Shown here: positions 1 through 11,466 of the stretch, piece by piece | Numbering within the stretch: position 1 is the first letter of the stretch | Layout: each line of letters starts with the position of its first letter | DNA from: Amyloporia xantha | Taxonomy: Eukaryota > Basidiomycota > Agaricomycetes > Polyporales > Adustoporiaceae | Direction: 5' to 3' | Length of the DNA stretch: 64,000 bases | NCBI GenBank assembly: GCA_036971615.1 | Contig: JAYKKR010000001.1 | Location: forward strand, 3,472,001 to 3,536,000 | Made by a program: the position numbers and the translations under genes | Notes under the pieces: generated by a model | What the model was told of the DNA's origin: nothing | What the model saw: the letters and a program-made list of their open reading frames with translations, nothing else | The model's database searches: none

Positions 1-71
1 CTGCAGTGGGGCGATGCGAGAAGTTGGAAAAGTGGCGGCAGACATGAGAGCACAAGCCGTCAGTGAATTTG

Positions 72-667
72 TCAAACAAGCAAGCGTCCAAGCGCGTAGC
101 AAAGAAAGTGCAGACAAGCGAGACGAAGCGAAGCACGAATGGTAGCGTAGAAAACAGCCTGAAAAGACGACCGGGCGCGTTACAGCAACATTGCCAATTC
201 GCCGCAGCTTATCATGCTCCACGGTTTGATAGTTGTCCCCCAGGCTTACCACCACACAGTAATATTCAGCAGAAGCCTGGCAAGTCGCAAGCACAAGTAG
301 CTGATGCGAGATAGCGCGTCCACAGCAGCGAACAGAGCATGCCTACGAGGCACAAGAGGAGAACGGATAATTCTGAAATAAGAGACCGAATAAGCACCTT
401 GACTTGCTTTTCGCCGCGGTAGCCTGAGTCAGACTTCGACCCAGAGACTGCGTCTGCTCCGTCGCCCACCGCAGACTCGCCGCGAGCGTAGTCAGCGCTG
501 TCAGCACCCTGAGGGGCAGGGCGGTCGTCACTAGGGTGATGCCCACCATTGGTGGGTTCAGCATCTCCAGGAGTACCCATGACTATGTCGTGACCCTGGT
601 CGGCCATGGTGTTCCACTTTTCTGGAGGCTGTGCGGTGCCGCTGTCTGCGAGAGGGGATGCAGCCAT
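72..667 (-). CDS. Small hypothetical protein, three exons
   Basis: Not recognised. The ATG at 667 opens 88 codons rich in Gly, Asp, Ser and Pro (starts MAASPLADSG) with no obvious domain. A GTCAAG donor at 403 can join an acceptor giving a 27-nt exon (250-276) and then a last exon (72-158) whose frame closes with TGA at 72-74. All three exons are in phase, giving about 125 residues. The last exon encodes a short hydrophobic stretch (around LHFLCYALG), so a C-terminal membrane anchor is possible. Support is only the open frame, codon pattern and workable splice sites; the exon choice could be wrong and there is no homology argument. Confidence 0.35.
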
Positions 668-1202
668 TACGACTGTTCGAGACTTCGAGAGGTGTGTAAG
701 CGCTTGAACGACTGGCGAAATTTAACCTGCTAAACTCCGCCCGGCTATGTCCGTCAGCGGCGTCTGCTCTCGTCCGCTGAGTTTGTTCGCAAGTTCATTT
801 AGTACTGCAGATGCCTTACAGTAAGTACTGCATTCCTACATCGAATGTAAGTGCAATATTATCGACAGAGAGGTCAGATTATCCAACCCCGGCACCCTTC
901 TAGTGTTGATCATTTATACCGACTTACTCAAGTGTCGACTGACAGCACTTAAAATCTAGCGCATTGGCCATGTCAATTGTAACCGCCAATCGCAGCTTGC
1001 AGGACTGATTGAACGCAACTCGATTTCGATAGCACCGATATTATGTAAGAGGATTGCGGTCATGTACATGCCAGCTAAAATACGTCTAGCGCTCCGATGA
1101 CTCTAAGATACTTTCGAAAATCAAATATGTCTCGTTAACGACATGTCCTGTCGTACAGGTGAGTAACAAGATATTGAATATTGTTGGAACCGTTTTACAG
1201 AC
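668..1202. other. Intergenic stretch, no gene seen
   Basis: AT-richer spacer between the 5' end of the small gene and the 3' end of the GTPase-like gene. Only short frames without splice support are present. Confidence 0.5.
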
Positions 1203-2133
1203 CTATCGTCTTGTGGAGTGCTGTCCATTGCTTGTGGAGTGGAGGAACCGTCCCAGACTGTGGAAGCATCCTCTCGAGTGCTCTGCCGTAGGTTGTGGCG
1301 TGTTAGGAAGTGACACCCGACGCTCAGGCTCGGGCTTTTCGTGCATTTCATTTGGCTCTTGGCATTGCAGTGTTACCGTGTCTTTTGTGATTAGTTTGCG
1401 CAATATAGCCTTCGCGGATTCGACGCTACCGTCGTGACGGAGGATACTTGCGCCATTCTCAATCGCCTCTCTATAGCCATAGTTCGCTGTGCGAAGCTCT
1501 CGTTCTCTCCCTTCTCCCACCTCCTTGCGAATGAGCTCCCACATATTCGTGACGATGGCGACGTTATCCATCGCCTCGTCGCCGCAGATGTTTCCGGAAT
1601 GTTTGGAAGTTTTTGACAGCGACAGCAGACATGCGGTTGTCAGTTATCCGGTGCATGTACATCACGCCGGTGATTTCTCTTCCCTCCTTATGCCTGTTAA
1701 CATGTAATTATCATCTTACATTGATGGCTGTATGAGCGATCTACTCACATCAATCTTAAAAATGCAGCAATTCTACGACTCCCGGTAGAGCCCTCTTCCG
1801 CATCAAACCCTGGAGTGTCGATGAAGAGGATGGGTTGACCGTCTAGAATATATTCGGCCGTCTGCACTGTCTTCGTGCATGCTTCGAGAGAATCTTCCCC
1901 CTCAGGAAATGTAGTTCCAGCAACATGGTTGATGAACTGCTCGAAGAGCCAACAAACATGATTGAGCTATACCGTTTGGTAGGGGAGATCGCTTCACTGA
2001 CCTTCGTCTTTCCTGATCCGGAAGGCCCCATGACACTAGAGATACTCGTGAGTCAGTACGTGTAGTCCAAATTTGGATAGCTTTGAACTAATGACACTCA
2101 CGCGATAATCTTGGTTTCCGTAGTGGAGGGCAT
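1203..2133 (-). pseudogene. AIG1/GIMAP-like P-loop GTPase gene with an apparent 1-nt frameshift
   Basis: Exon 1 (2102-2133) starts at ATG 2133. Exon 2 (2002-2035) carries the Walker A/G1 motif GPSGSGKTK, exon 3 (1749-1936) the G3 motif FIDTPGFD, and exon 4 starts at 1693 with GVMYMHRITDNRM, typical of the fungal AIG1-like 'G domain-containing' proteins that are expanded in Agaricomycetes. After FQTFRK the frame must shift by one nucleotide near 1588-1595 to continue into ICGDEAMDNVAIVTNMWE, the strongly conserved G4 region. No intron can bridge this. The reading then runs to a stop at 1203, with a tail that lacks the usual coiled-coil extension. Members bind and hydrolyse GTP; their cellular role in fungi is unknown. 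Either a decayed family member or a sequence error. Family assignment is confident, gene integrity is not. Confidence 0.7.
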
Positions 2134-3884
2134 TGTATACGCGATAGTTGATGAGGTATCGGGATGAGAGTGAGTAGGAAGTAGTTGCGTGCTGCTAACG
2201 CTCCGATGGACTTGCAGACTATTTATCTTCCCCCAAGCGCAGCCGTCGAGGTAAGGTCATCCGTCAATCGGAGTGACAGTCCGCGCTTAGTCGTCGGTGC
2301 GCTGAATCTTCCGCGTCTGATGTTCTTCCATTCAAAGGGCGATGTCGGCCACCTCGAGGCTCTTTACCGGACCCGATGCAGTTCTCCAATTCATGCAGTG
2401 CTTGCCGATGGAGTTCTGTGAAGACTGACATTTTCTGATAGCCTCAGAGCGCCCGTATGGAATATACGCAGGCAACTGAATGACTCCAATTGGTACTACT
2501 GGTAAGCGCCACGTAACACAGCCAGCCGTGGCAGTGAATATTCGCGAACCAGATAACTCAATTCTCGCGTACAAAACGTGCGTAGTGCTCGCAATGTGGT
2601 GTCTTATCACCTGCTGGTATCCTCGTAAGCGCCCTAATCATTGGTGCGCCCCATGCTTCCTCTGCCTGCGCAACTGTTAACTACGGTGCGCAGGTTTCAG
2701 GCCGCAGGCACAGAGGTTATCTAGATATCGATTGTGTCTGAACCTTCTGGGTCCGTCCCATGTCGAAGTCACCAGCATAACAAATTGTAGCTCCTCGATA
2801 CTTTTAATAATTGGCGGTCATCATATCGATTTCTGGCGTTATTCTTTTCAATAGCCTGGTTAAACGGTGCTCTTTTAATCACACAAAAGTCGCCTACCCG
2901 CGTAAGGTGCTTTGTTATCTTTGCTCACATGTACAACGTATAGGTGATCGAAGCCGTGGGTAACTTATTTCCGCCCAAGCACTTCGTGACCTCATCATTC
3001 TTCTGCGGTCCATGTACATATGGCTGATCCTATTTTTTCTACGAGCCCAGGCTCCCCGTCCGCAAATTGTGTACATAATGAACGTCGATTCGATCCGACC
3101 TAACCGGCATTGTGGTTTGGACCACTCCACTTTCGCCCTGAGTGCGCGCGATCACGACCACAATCCACATACACCTGATTGTGCAGAATGCCCGTGTTGG
3201 CTGGTGCATAGTGGAACTGCCAGGACTGTCTTCGCCGCTTGCGCAGTATGCTACTCTCGTTCCCCTCAGATCGAACTGTTCTTGTTTGTGTTTTGCAATT
3301 TAGCCCATGTAGACTAGTGCGTTTCTGAAGATGACAGGAATTTCCGTGCGTCCCGTCTGTTTTCACTCACCTGAGCTGGATGTTGGTTGTCATCCCACGC
3401 CTGTTTCACATCATGTTGTATCGCTGTGATTATCGGGCAGGCATTTTAAGTCAGCGCCAGGCGGATGTATCTCGCTGCCAGATAAGACATCGAATGCAGC
3501 CTCACTGTACGCCCGGTGTATTCGCGTGTCCGATTTAATAACGGGTTTTCGATCCAGACCTGTGCTTGCAGCGTGACCCCCGGGCCCAGGGTCCGGTACA
3601 TGCTGCGTGCGGACCACTCAGGCCTCAGTTCTCAGTACCAATGACATCCACGCGTAAGTAGAACGTGAATGGGACCAGATTACGTATGCGTACGATCCCT
3701 GAAGGAAAACACAGTGTGAGTGACCATGATTTCCAATGGACAGTCTAGAGCGTTGAATGAGGAATGAGTGTATGCAGGGGCTCAGCAATTCCGCCCATTA
3801 TATGACATTTATACAAATTGTAATTCGTGCGATCAATACAGTTTCTTCTTACAATCCGACACTGCTCCATTTATTCGTGAGCAA
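2134..3884. other. 1.75-kb stretch without a supportable gene
   Basis: Lies between the GTPase-like start and the NPL4 stop. Short plus-strand frames exist (for example one from ATG 2342 and one from ATG 2480) and one of these could be an exon, but no splice chain or domain emerges. No repeats or RNA genes seen. Confidence 0.4.
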
Positions 3885-6189
3885 TCACAATGGTAGCCCA
3901 CAAATCTCGCAATCGGTTCCACTATGCGTGTTCTCGAAGGTGCAATGAGGGCATATCCGCACACCAGCAGCACCTGCTGCCTCTCCGCCATGGCCAACCT
4001 CGCGGGCAATCTGATCGAAGATCTCTTGGGGAATGTCTTCGTCCATTGCGGTATGACCAGACGCCGACGGTGCTGATGTGTTCCGGCGGGGAAGCTTTGC
4101 AAATATGAACGGTCAGTAATGCAAGCCGGCGAAGTCAGACAAGACTTACGAGCTGTCTCACGGGTAAATGTCATGAGTGTTTGCCAGCCCTCTGTTCGTA
4201 TCAGAGGATCTAAAACCGCGGGGTCGTCAAGGTTCGGTGCAGTCGCGGTATTGATGAGCACCTTCATGTCGCTCTAGGGACATGATCAGAATCAAGCCTA
4301 AGGCCTAATGAAGGAGACGTACTTCAGACATCAACTGCGTCGAGCCTAAAAATGCTACGAGGTGCCAATCACTCAGCCATTTCGCCAGAGCGATACGAAG
4401 CTGAGGGTCGCCACCCTGCGCGCTCTCAGGGATTTCAGGGGCCCTAAGACGATGAAGTGATTGCAAAACGCCCTCAGTATTCTGGTTTTCAAGTCCTGGA
4501 CGGTTCTCGATGGGGAAAGCCGATGAACGGAACATAGGTGACGGGGTCTGCGGGAAGCCATTTGACACCTAAGAGTGATTTGGATCAATCAACGCGTGCA
4601 CTGGGGAGTTCCATGCCTAACGCACGTTCACCAACAAATACTCCACCGGAAAACAGGGCTTTGCGCTCTTCTGCACATCAAGTCCATACTCGTTCTTGTA
4701 CCGGAAGAACACGTCTGGTACATACCGCGCCGTGTCTTGGGTGCGGTCTTCCTCCTTTACACGCACAATACCAGGATCGACACTAGCTTCGATCATGTCT
4801 GCTTCTACCATAGCACATGCCTGCTCTGATACCTGATATGCCGAAACATCGATGGCTCCATCTTCTGTGCCAGTCAACACGGCTGTGACCATTCGTGAGG
4901 CAAATAGACCGGTTGGGGATGACTTGGACGGAATAGGGTTGCTGTTCTGCACATGCGCTGCGAAGATGGTCTCCAGCGACGATAGGAAAAATGATTGCGG
5001 GTGCCGCTTGTATGTACTTTTGGTTCGATCTTCAGGGTGTTGGTACCAGGTCTGTGAAGATGTATCCCACAATCTGTAGAGGAGAGTTTGCAGTGCGGGC
5101 CAACGCTCTAATACGCGGCTCGTCTTCCCATGGCAGGCCCAAGGACAGACCGTCAGGCTCACCATCTTGAGGTGGCTCGTGGATAGCCTCCACGACCGCC
5201 TTTACACCCATCGGGACTTTGTCATAAGGCTCATAGCGCCCAATGAGCCACCCAAATCGCTGCGCGCCGGTCATACGCCATGCATGGAGGAACCGGTCCA
5301 CAATGTCCATCGATGCAATCTCCAGATGATCAACCATACGGAATGGCTGGCTTTGGAGTGTGATTGCAGATGGCTGGCAAGCCGTACAAATAGCAGCCGG
5401 CCATGGAGGGTGGCCACCACTCGGACATGGGGTTTTGACCTTATACGAAAGCTGTGAGAGTGGAGGGAGTAAAGCTGTCGAAGAGGCAGTGGTGGAAGCC
5501 TTGGGGGTCAATTTGTTAAGATATGCGTGGTACGATAGGTGCTTGATGTTGTGCTCCGCGTGATATGCTGCATCGTATGGCTCGAGAGGCATGCAATAGT
5601 CGCACATCGCATTCGCACCATGTTTGCAGAACCTGGAATCCCGTCCGCGCGGTATCTTTCCGTCTTGAGACCGCCAGTACGCATCAACTGGGTCTTCCTG
5701 CACGGCTTCCCAAGGTCGCTTTGCTGCAATGTTGCCAGTGGGTTGTGCCGGGCCAGGCGGCTCGGCGGCGTTCGACGCGCTAGTAGGTTGTTCACGCGAC
5801 TGATACGACACGAACACAAGCTCTCCGTGTCTTAACATATGACAATCAGTACGCAGGAGTGTAACGGTAAAATAGATGGCGTACTTCAGACCTAAAGACT
5901 GCAAGTTGTTTCCCTTGAGTGCTGAGATCAGTGTCTCGTTTCCGCGTGGCCGATTGGAAATGGCCAGCGTCGCAGGGTCAGCATCGCTTGTCGTTTCAAG
6001 AATCTAAGTCTTGCAGTGATTCGCAAACATTCAGGTAATATAAGAATGCTATGACACACCTTCAGCTCTAGTTCCGATATATCGGCTGTCGGTGAGAGCT
6101 CGAAACGAAAATTCCCATCCTTTGATCTGATCCTAATAAGCTACATGGGATCAGCCAAAGGACTTGTATTTTACAGCCTAACATACCAT
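3885..6189 (-). CDS. NPL4: NPL4, ubiquitin-recognition cofactor of Cdc48/p97 (one apparent frameshift)
   Basis: Npl4 pairs with Ufd1 to deliver polyubiquitylated proteins to the Cdc48 ATPase in ER-associated and nuclear protein degradation. Seven exons spell about 654 residues: an N-terminal ubiquitin-like fold (LIRIRSKDGNFRFELSPT), the zinc knuckle CKHGANAMCDYC, an MPN-like domain (RFGWLIGRYEPYDKVPMG), the conserved core (SFFLSSLETIFAAHV; ASVDPGIVRVKEE) and a C-terminal NZF-type zinc finger (CPHCTFENTHSGTDCEICG). Exons: 6187-6189, 6060-6140, 5885-6003, 4626-5830, 4323-4568, 4150-4273, 3885-4072. The first exon is just the ATG. Within the large exon the frame breaks at about 5034: one extra base separates YIFTDLVPTP from EDRTKSTYKRHP, and removing it restores the phase of every downstream intron. 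Because NPL4 is normally essential and single-copy, a sequence error is more likely than inactivation. It is transcribed divergently from the bZIP gene. Confidence 0.93.
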
Positions 6190-6601
6190 AGCGGTTGAGA
6201 CTAGATGGTGGTGGTCGGTGGCAAGAGTCAAGACTGCGGCGCTATACGCGGTAACCGGTTTGTGAGGTTGCACAGAATTGCTCGACGCGTGTACCGTACG
6301 TCACAATCCTCACGTGCCTTACGTAATCTAATAGTCGCGATCGAAATGTCACGTGCTACGCGTTGGCGTGAAAACGCTTCATCAGTTTCCCTCAGTCTGT
6401 CGCAATCCTCAGCGCGTATTGCGAAGCCCTCTAACCGACTCTGTCGAGCGTCAACCTCGCACAATATGCGGACGGGTAATATCAAATTAGAAGTATTTCC
6501 AAATGACGAGGTCTGTCGCTATCAAAGGTGCACGTTTGCGAACGAGGACATGAGAACAGCCCGCCGCACACATTCAAGACGTCGAAGCTGCAGTCAACCC
6601 C
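6190..6601. promoter_or_regulatory. Shared upstream region of NPL4 and the bZIP gene
   Basis: A 412-bp spacer between two divergent start codons, so it should hold both promoters and 5' UTRs. Two sequences matching CACGTG-like or CACGTA cores occur (around 6312 and 6350), but no regulator can be assigned from sequence alone. Confidence 0.4.
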
Positions 6602-7669
6602 ATGGACCATACACAGCACCTGTCCCAGGCAGACGCATCTGCGAGCATTTCAGCACACCAACGCAGAGCGCGGTCGGTGAGCCAGCCTGTCCCATCAGCG
6701 CCAGTCGCCGGTCCAAGCAATAGGGCAAGTCGCAGCGTCTTCGCTGTGGTTGTAGATCCGAAATAACAGATCAAACAGGCAGTAGACCCATTTGACTTTA
6801 CCTTCTTCAACAATCAGTTTTCTGCGGGTCCTAGTTCCGTGGCAGCGATGCCTCCCCAGGGATACGACGAGGCCGCGTTCGCCAGAGCCCTCCTTGCGTT
6901 GCAATCCTCACCTCTTCCTATTCCCACACCTGTGCAGCAGGTTGCCCCATCTACGCCCACGCACCCCGACACACAGGGGCAAAACATACCTAACGCCACG
7001 CAAGCATTCCTAGCTGCGCTCCCCTGGCTCCAATTCCTGCAGATGCAGAATCAGTATAGTCAGTTTCAGCAGGCCCCCCAATTTCAGTACATGCCGCCGC
7101 CACCGATACAGGCACCGCCTGCGTTTTCCTTTGGTACTGGACAATATAATAATATGTTCGGCTCGAGTGAGTCCGAGACAGTCAAGGCATCTTCGTCTTC
7201 TTCATCCTCGCCACCGCCGCCTCCGGGTGATAACACACCGTCACCCGAAGCTGCAGAGCCCTTGGAAGGGGACCAGGTCGCCATCGCGGAAGACAAAAGA
7301 AGGAGAAACACAGCAGCATCAGGTACGAGTACTCAACTTATGCCTCTGGAGTAGTCCTCTGAGTGCGGTCACACAACAGCGCGCTTCAGAATTAAGAAGA
7401 AGCAGTGGACGCTCAACCTGGAGCGCACAATCTCTGATCTGTCCGGCCGGGTGCAAGAGCTTGAGGGAGAGGCTGCAGAGCTTCGTAGGGAGAACGGATG
7501 GTTGAAAGAGATCGTGATGCTTAAGAGCAAACGGCTGAATGGAGCCGTACCAGATCTAGGGGATCCTGGCTCGTCCAGTGGTGCTCAGAGCGCAATCAAC
7601 AACGGGCAAAGCTCAGGGAGTGCTGGGTTCACGATGGAAGAGAGTGGGAAAGAGAAACCGAGTTCATGA
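6602..7669 (+). CDS. bZIP transcription factor of the Cys-3/MetR/Met4 type
   Basis: A 321-residue protein in three exons (6602-6724, 6770-7322, 7380-7669). The middle is Gln/Pro/Ser-rich (PPPPIQAPP; a run of Ser then Pro), as in activation domains. The second splice junction lies inside the DNA-binding helix: DKRRRNTAAS joins ARFRIKKKQ, the N-x-x-A-A-S-x-R basic signature with the spacing of Neurospora Cys-3 and Aspergillus MetR, followed by a leucine zipper with the WLKEIV tail typical of that subfamily. Those factors switch on sulfur-assimilation genes; the same role here is inferred. The first intron appears to use a GC donor (GCAAGT at 6725) with an AG at 6768-6769; it keeps frame and adds VDPFDFTFFNN before the first long exon. 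If that is wrong, translation would start at ATG 6848. Confidence 0.85.
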
Positions 7670-7866
7670 TTGCTCCGGCTGGCTTTTATATATCTCCTGC
7701 CTTGTATCTACCGAATTCCGAATGCCCTGTCCCGCCGGCCACATGAATCTCAGAATTCGGAATTCTCCTAATATGGAAACTACATTACCGGCGTCAAATG
7801 ACCTGCAGCTAGCGAGCGCAGAGTGCCGAACTTCACATTGACAGCGACCAACTGCTCAACCACGCC

Positions 7867-8353
7867 ATGTCGTTTGGGCGACCACCATCAATATCTGCTG
7901 GATTTTCACCTAGCCCTCCAGTACGACTTTGTTTGCACCTGGTTCATTAATTTCCGGGCTTTAATCTTTTACTGGTAACAGGATAGGGGATCCTTCCCTC
8001 TCGATCATTATGGTATGAGACTCAGCTCTATATCTGTCACCTTGCGGATCTTATAGGCACATTTGTATAGGGGAGTGCAAAGACTATATGAAACTCTACC
8101 TTGACTGCTTACGCAAGAATTCAAGCAATTCGACGCCATGCCGACATCTGAATCGAGACTACTTAGACTGTCGAATGAATAGGTGCGTGCAGGTCAAATC
8201 GTAACATATACCTTGAACGAATCGAATTTTGCGCAATGTAGGGGTTTAATGGATCGTGACGAGTGGAGAAATCTAGGACTGGCCAGTGTCGAGAAGGCTG
8301 CGACCAAAGACGACCCACATGACAGTTCGCACATGCCGCCCAGGAAGACCTAG
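7867..8353 (+). CDS. COX19: COX19, twin-CX9C copper/redox chaperone for cytochrome c oxidase
   Basis: Cox19 is a small intermembrane-space protein imported by the Mia40 pathway and needed for copper delivery during assembly of cytochrome c oxidase. Four exons (7867-7920, 7982-8012, 8071-8182, 8242-8353) give 102 residues, the usual length. The two diagnostic cysteine pairs are visible: CKDYMKLYLDC and CRHLNRDYLDC, both C-x9-C, followed by the family's RGLMDRDEWRNLGL motif. The N-terminus MSFGRPPSISAGF and the GSFPLDHYGEC junction match the family. All introns are 50-61 nt with canonical ends. It lies 197 bp downstream of the bZIP gene on the same strand. Confidence 0.95.
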
Positions 8354-8448
8354 CGTTGGATATCCGCTGTACTAGATCAGACATTGCTTTGCTGCAGAAA
8401 CATAGTCTGTTCTCTCACAGAAAATGTACCATGTCCGATGAATTGCAG

Positions 8449-9201
8449 GCATCGGCCAACTTACGCTTTGGCTGATCTCCCGACCTGCTGCCTTCTATGA
8501 CCTCACAGCGAACGCTCAACAAGAAGCTATACTACCTACATATATTGAAAGCGACGGACTGGCCCGTTTATTCGATGTATCTTGTGCTATTCCAGATGAT
8601 TCTCGTGAGCACATGTGGATCACCTCTTATGTTCTCACAATAGTGCCGATGTCAGCTGGTGGTGTACTTCCGATAGAGCGGCCTTGAGGCGCTCAATGGA
8701 TGATCAGGTATGTCATTCTCGGAGATCCTCTATCAGGAATCGTAAGAGCTTGAACAGGCGGAGATGAACCCTGACGAAACTCTCTGTCGCGGGTTACTCC
8801 CACACAGTAGTATGTCGTATTTTCTCCTACATAAGCATGCTTACAGGATCTTTTACAGCGGCCCGTGACTCCGTAGCTGCTTTGCTTACCCTGGTTCCTT
8901 ACCATTACTCTACCGGATGGCCTACAGGCACCGCTCTTCTGGCCGTTTGCTAATGACGTTGTGAAGTTCGGAGAAGTCGGTGACGCAAGGCAAGCTATGC
9001 ATATGCCGTCAGCGCGAACCTCCGAGGACCGTCCGTCCTGTGTCGTATCGGAGATATTCCCAGAGTGTGTGATATTATTCCCGTCGACCTTCGGGGTACG
9101 TTGCACGTTCGCATCGCTGACTGATCCCGGTTTGAAAGGAGGGAATCAGCTTTTCACACCGGCCATCCGCGGTCGTCTCCGACTCCCAATGCGGTAGCTG
9201 A
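8449..9201 (+). CDS. Hypothetical multi-exon protein (start not resolved)
   Basis: Not recognised. Coding-like stretches follow one another on the plus strand: one from an acceptor at 8448 (IGQLTLWLISRPAAFYDLT...), short pieces ending in RRSMDDQ and LCRGLLPHS with plausible 40-60-nt introns, then AARDSVAALLTL, a longer exon APLFWPFANDVVKFGEVG... ending at a GTACGT donor near 9093, and a last exon from about 9143 to the TGA at 9199-9201. Neither the start codon nor every junction could be fixed; the first exon may lie close to or overlap the COX19 3' end. The neighbouring spacers are too small to hold this as noise from another gene, so a real gene is favoured. Confidence 0.4.
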
Positions 9202-9411
9202 CCTGCCTTTTCAGGTGGATCCTTACCCAAGATCGGAATAGGAGCAGCAACGTTCGTGGACGGTCAGCCACAGTTGCCGCCGTCGTCCATGCGGATTATG
9301 AAACGTGTCATGTCCAACTCGAGCGCGGAGGATCTCTCCGAGCCTATTTCCGAGTGTACCTCTGCAGGCCACGGCTGACCGCTCTCCTTTCTCATCTCAA
9401 CCCCCACCGCT

Positions 9412-11076
9412 ATGGTCGCGTATCTCTTATTCTTCACCAGCTTTGCCAACCTAGCTGTTATTTTCGCCTCGCCCGCGCAGAAACCTCTCGAGGCGCCATC
9501 ACGATCTCGGCATCACCGCTTCTACGATATTCAAGTGAGGACGTTGTGCAGTAGCGGCTGACTTTTACGTATTGATGACACGTATCTCAGGCCCATCGTG
9601 GCGGCAGAGGAAACACCATAGAGAACAGTCTCCCTGGCTTCGCATGGTACGCTACGCGTAGATGCCGGCGGACCAACCTTCTGACACCCTGTTCGTAGGG
9701 GTCTCATCGATGGGTCCACGACCTTAGAGTTGGATAATGGCATCACAAAGGTACGTCGGCCTTTCTGGATCAATGGGGTTGCGAGTTGACATAATATCCA
9801 GGATGGCGTCGTTGTCGTTTGGCATGATAACAACGTTATACCCGAGAAATGCATAGATACCTCACCTGCTGTAGGTCATCTTCAGATTCATCGAATCTCT
9901 CGCAGTAAGGTCGATTCCTTAGTTTCCGGACGATCCCGATTTCCCCTATGTTGGGAAATATATCGCCAACCTCACGTTCGCGCAGCTGAGGACGCTAGAT
10001 TGTGGCTCTAAGCGGCAAGACGGCTACCGTAAGGGTCATGCTCTTTCTCCGAGCGCTGACCGTAAACCGGAACGGTTCGTACAGCCATGCAGCTGACTTA
10101 CCCCGGTACGAGGATCTCGACTTTGCAAGAAGTCTTCGACTTCGTGGAGTGCGCAGACCCAGGGCATCAGATCCAGTGGAATATCGAGTCCAAAGTCAAC
10201 GCAGAGTACCCGAATCGGACGCTTGGCGTGGACGATTTTGTTCAGAAGCAACATGCTGTCTTCGCTGCTAGTCCTTATACCTCGTCAATCGTAGTAAGTA
10301 TGGAAACATGTGTGTCGAACAAGTTTCTCATGTTTGCATGCAGTACCAGAGCTTTGATTGGAGAACATTGGTTGCCATGAAGGTACGTACTTACTTCTCT
10401 AGAATTGCACCCGGCCTCATTCTCTTTGTTAGGCTTTTGATCCTTCTATAGTCACCTCTGCTCTCATTGACGAGTAAGTGGAAATCGGACGCGATCAGAA
10501 AGGTGTTAAGACTTAATATTCTCCTTGTCGCAGTGAAACAGCCTACATGCCGGACAATAGTACGACACCATGGCTCGCAGGTCTTCGATTGGACGAGTTG
10601 CCGGGCCCCACGTTGGGTCACCAAGTCGTACAGGCAGCTCAGGCCGTAGGAGCCGACATCCTGTCACCTTCCGCCACCTCGTTCTACAGCCCTGAATCTG
10701 ATCCCTCCATAAGCGGCTATACGTCATTCATCACAAAAGAAATGGTCGATGAAGCACATAGGGCTGGAATGCCGGTCAAAGTGTGGACCGTACGTCTAGT
10801 GATTAGTGGGGCAGCGTGTCAGTGTCTGATCCAGAAATAATGCAGGTTAACCGCCTCAACATTGCAGAACAGATGTTCGATTTAAATGTCGATGGTATTA
10901 TTACTGACTGTATGCACTGTCTTCTGAATTTTCTGCGTATATGCTGATGACGTTTGTTAGACCCCAGCGTGGTCCGACGATTGGCTAAGCAGCGAGGCCT
11001 GCCTGTTGCACCGAAGTACCCAAAGCAACGTGTGCTCTCTTGCCTTGAGACACATCTTGCCAGACAGCGGAATTAG
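9412..11076 (+). CDS. Secreted glycerophosphodiester phosphodiesterase (GDPD family)
   Basis: Hydrolyses glycerophosphodiesters to sn-glycerol 3-phosphate and an alcohol. Eleven exons encode about 379 residues. An N-terminal signal peptide (MVAYLLFFTSFANLAVIFAS) indicates secretion. The catalytic GDPD core is complete: AHRGGRGNTIENSLPGFAWG with the catalytic His and the metal-binding Glu, the second histidine in VVWHDNNVIP, QWNIESK, and the C-terminal TVNRL plus VDGIITDYP of the TIM barrel. Introns are 39-88 nt and fall in frame throughout, so the gene looks intact. This subgroup is widespread in Agaricomycetes; it probably scavenges phosphate from deacylated lipids outside the cell, which is inferred from the leader and fold. 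Confidence 0.93.
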
Positions 11077-11466
11077 CGTTGCCTTATTTCTTTTAAGTCT
11101 TGCACAGAATTGATAACCTCCTAGATCCCTATTTCGATAATTCAGAGTTCAGACACTCTCATTTATATGTACCTTCCGCAATGCCCTGTCCTAATGTCGT
11201 AGAACTGTACTCCTATACCAGCAATGTACTTCACGTCTAGCCGAATGGATGAATTTCATCCATAGGTACTTATTCTGTCCAACTTTGCATGAGAAATAAT
11301 TGTTACCTCCTGATTGGCTCTGAGCCTATCGCCGACAGAGCCGCAAGCATCCGGGTCGGCGCCTCGGGGGAGAACGGGTAATGAGCTACCGGCGCCTGGT
11401 TCAAACTCCGCAACTGTTTCCTCATCGTCACCGTGCGCAACGTCGAGCACATCCCCCTTCCTCGCC

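Noticed and set aside
6205..6723. 172-codon plus frame upstream of the bZIP gene
   Set aside because: Mostly promoter and another frame of bZIP exon 1; starts with low-complexity residues and has no domain.
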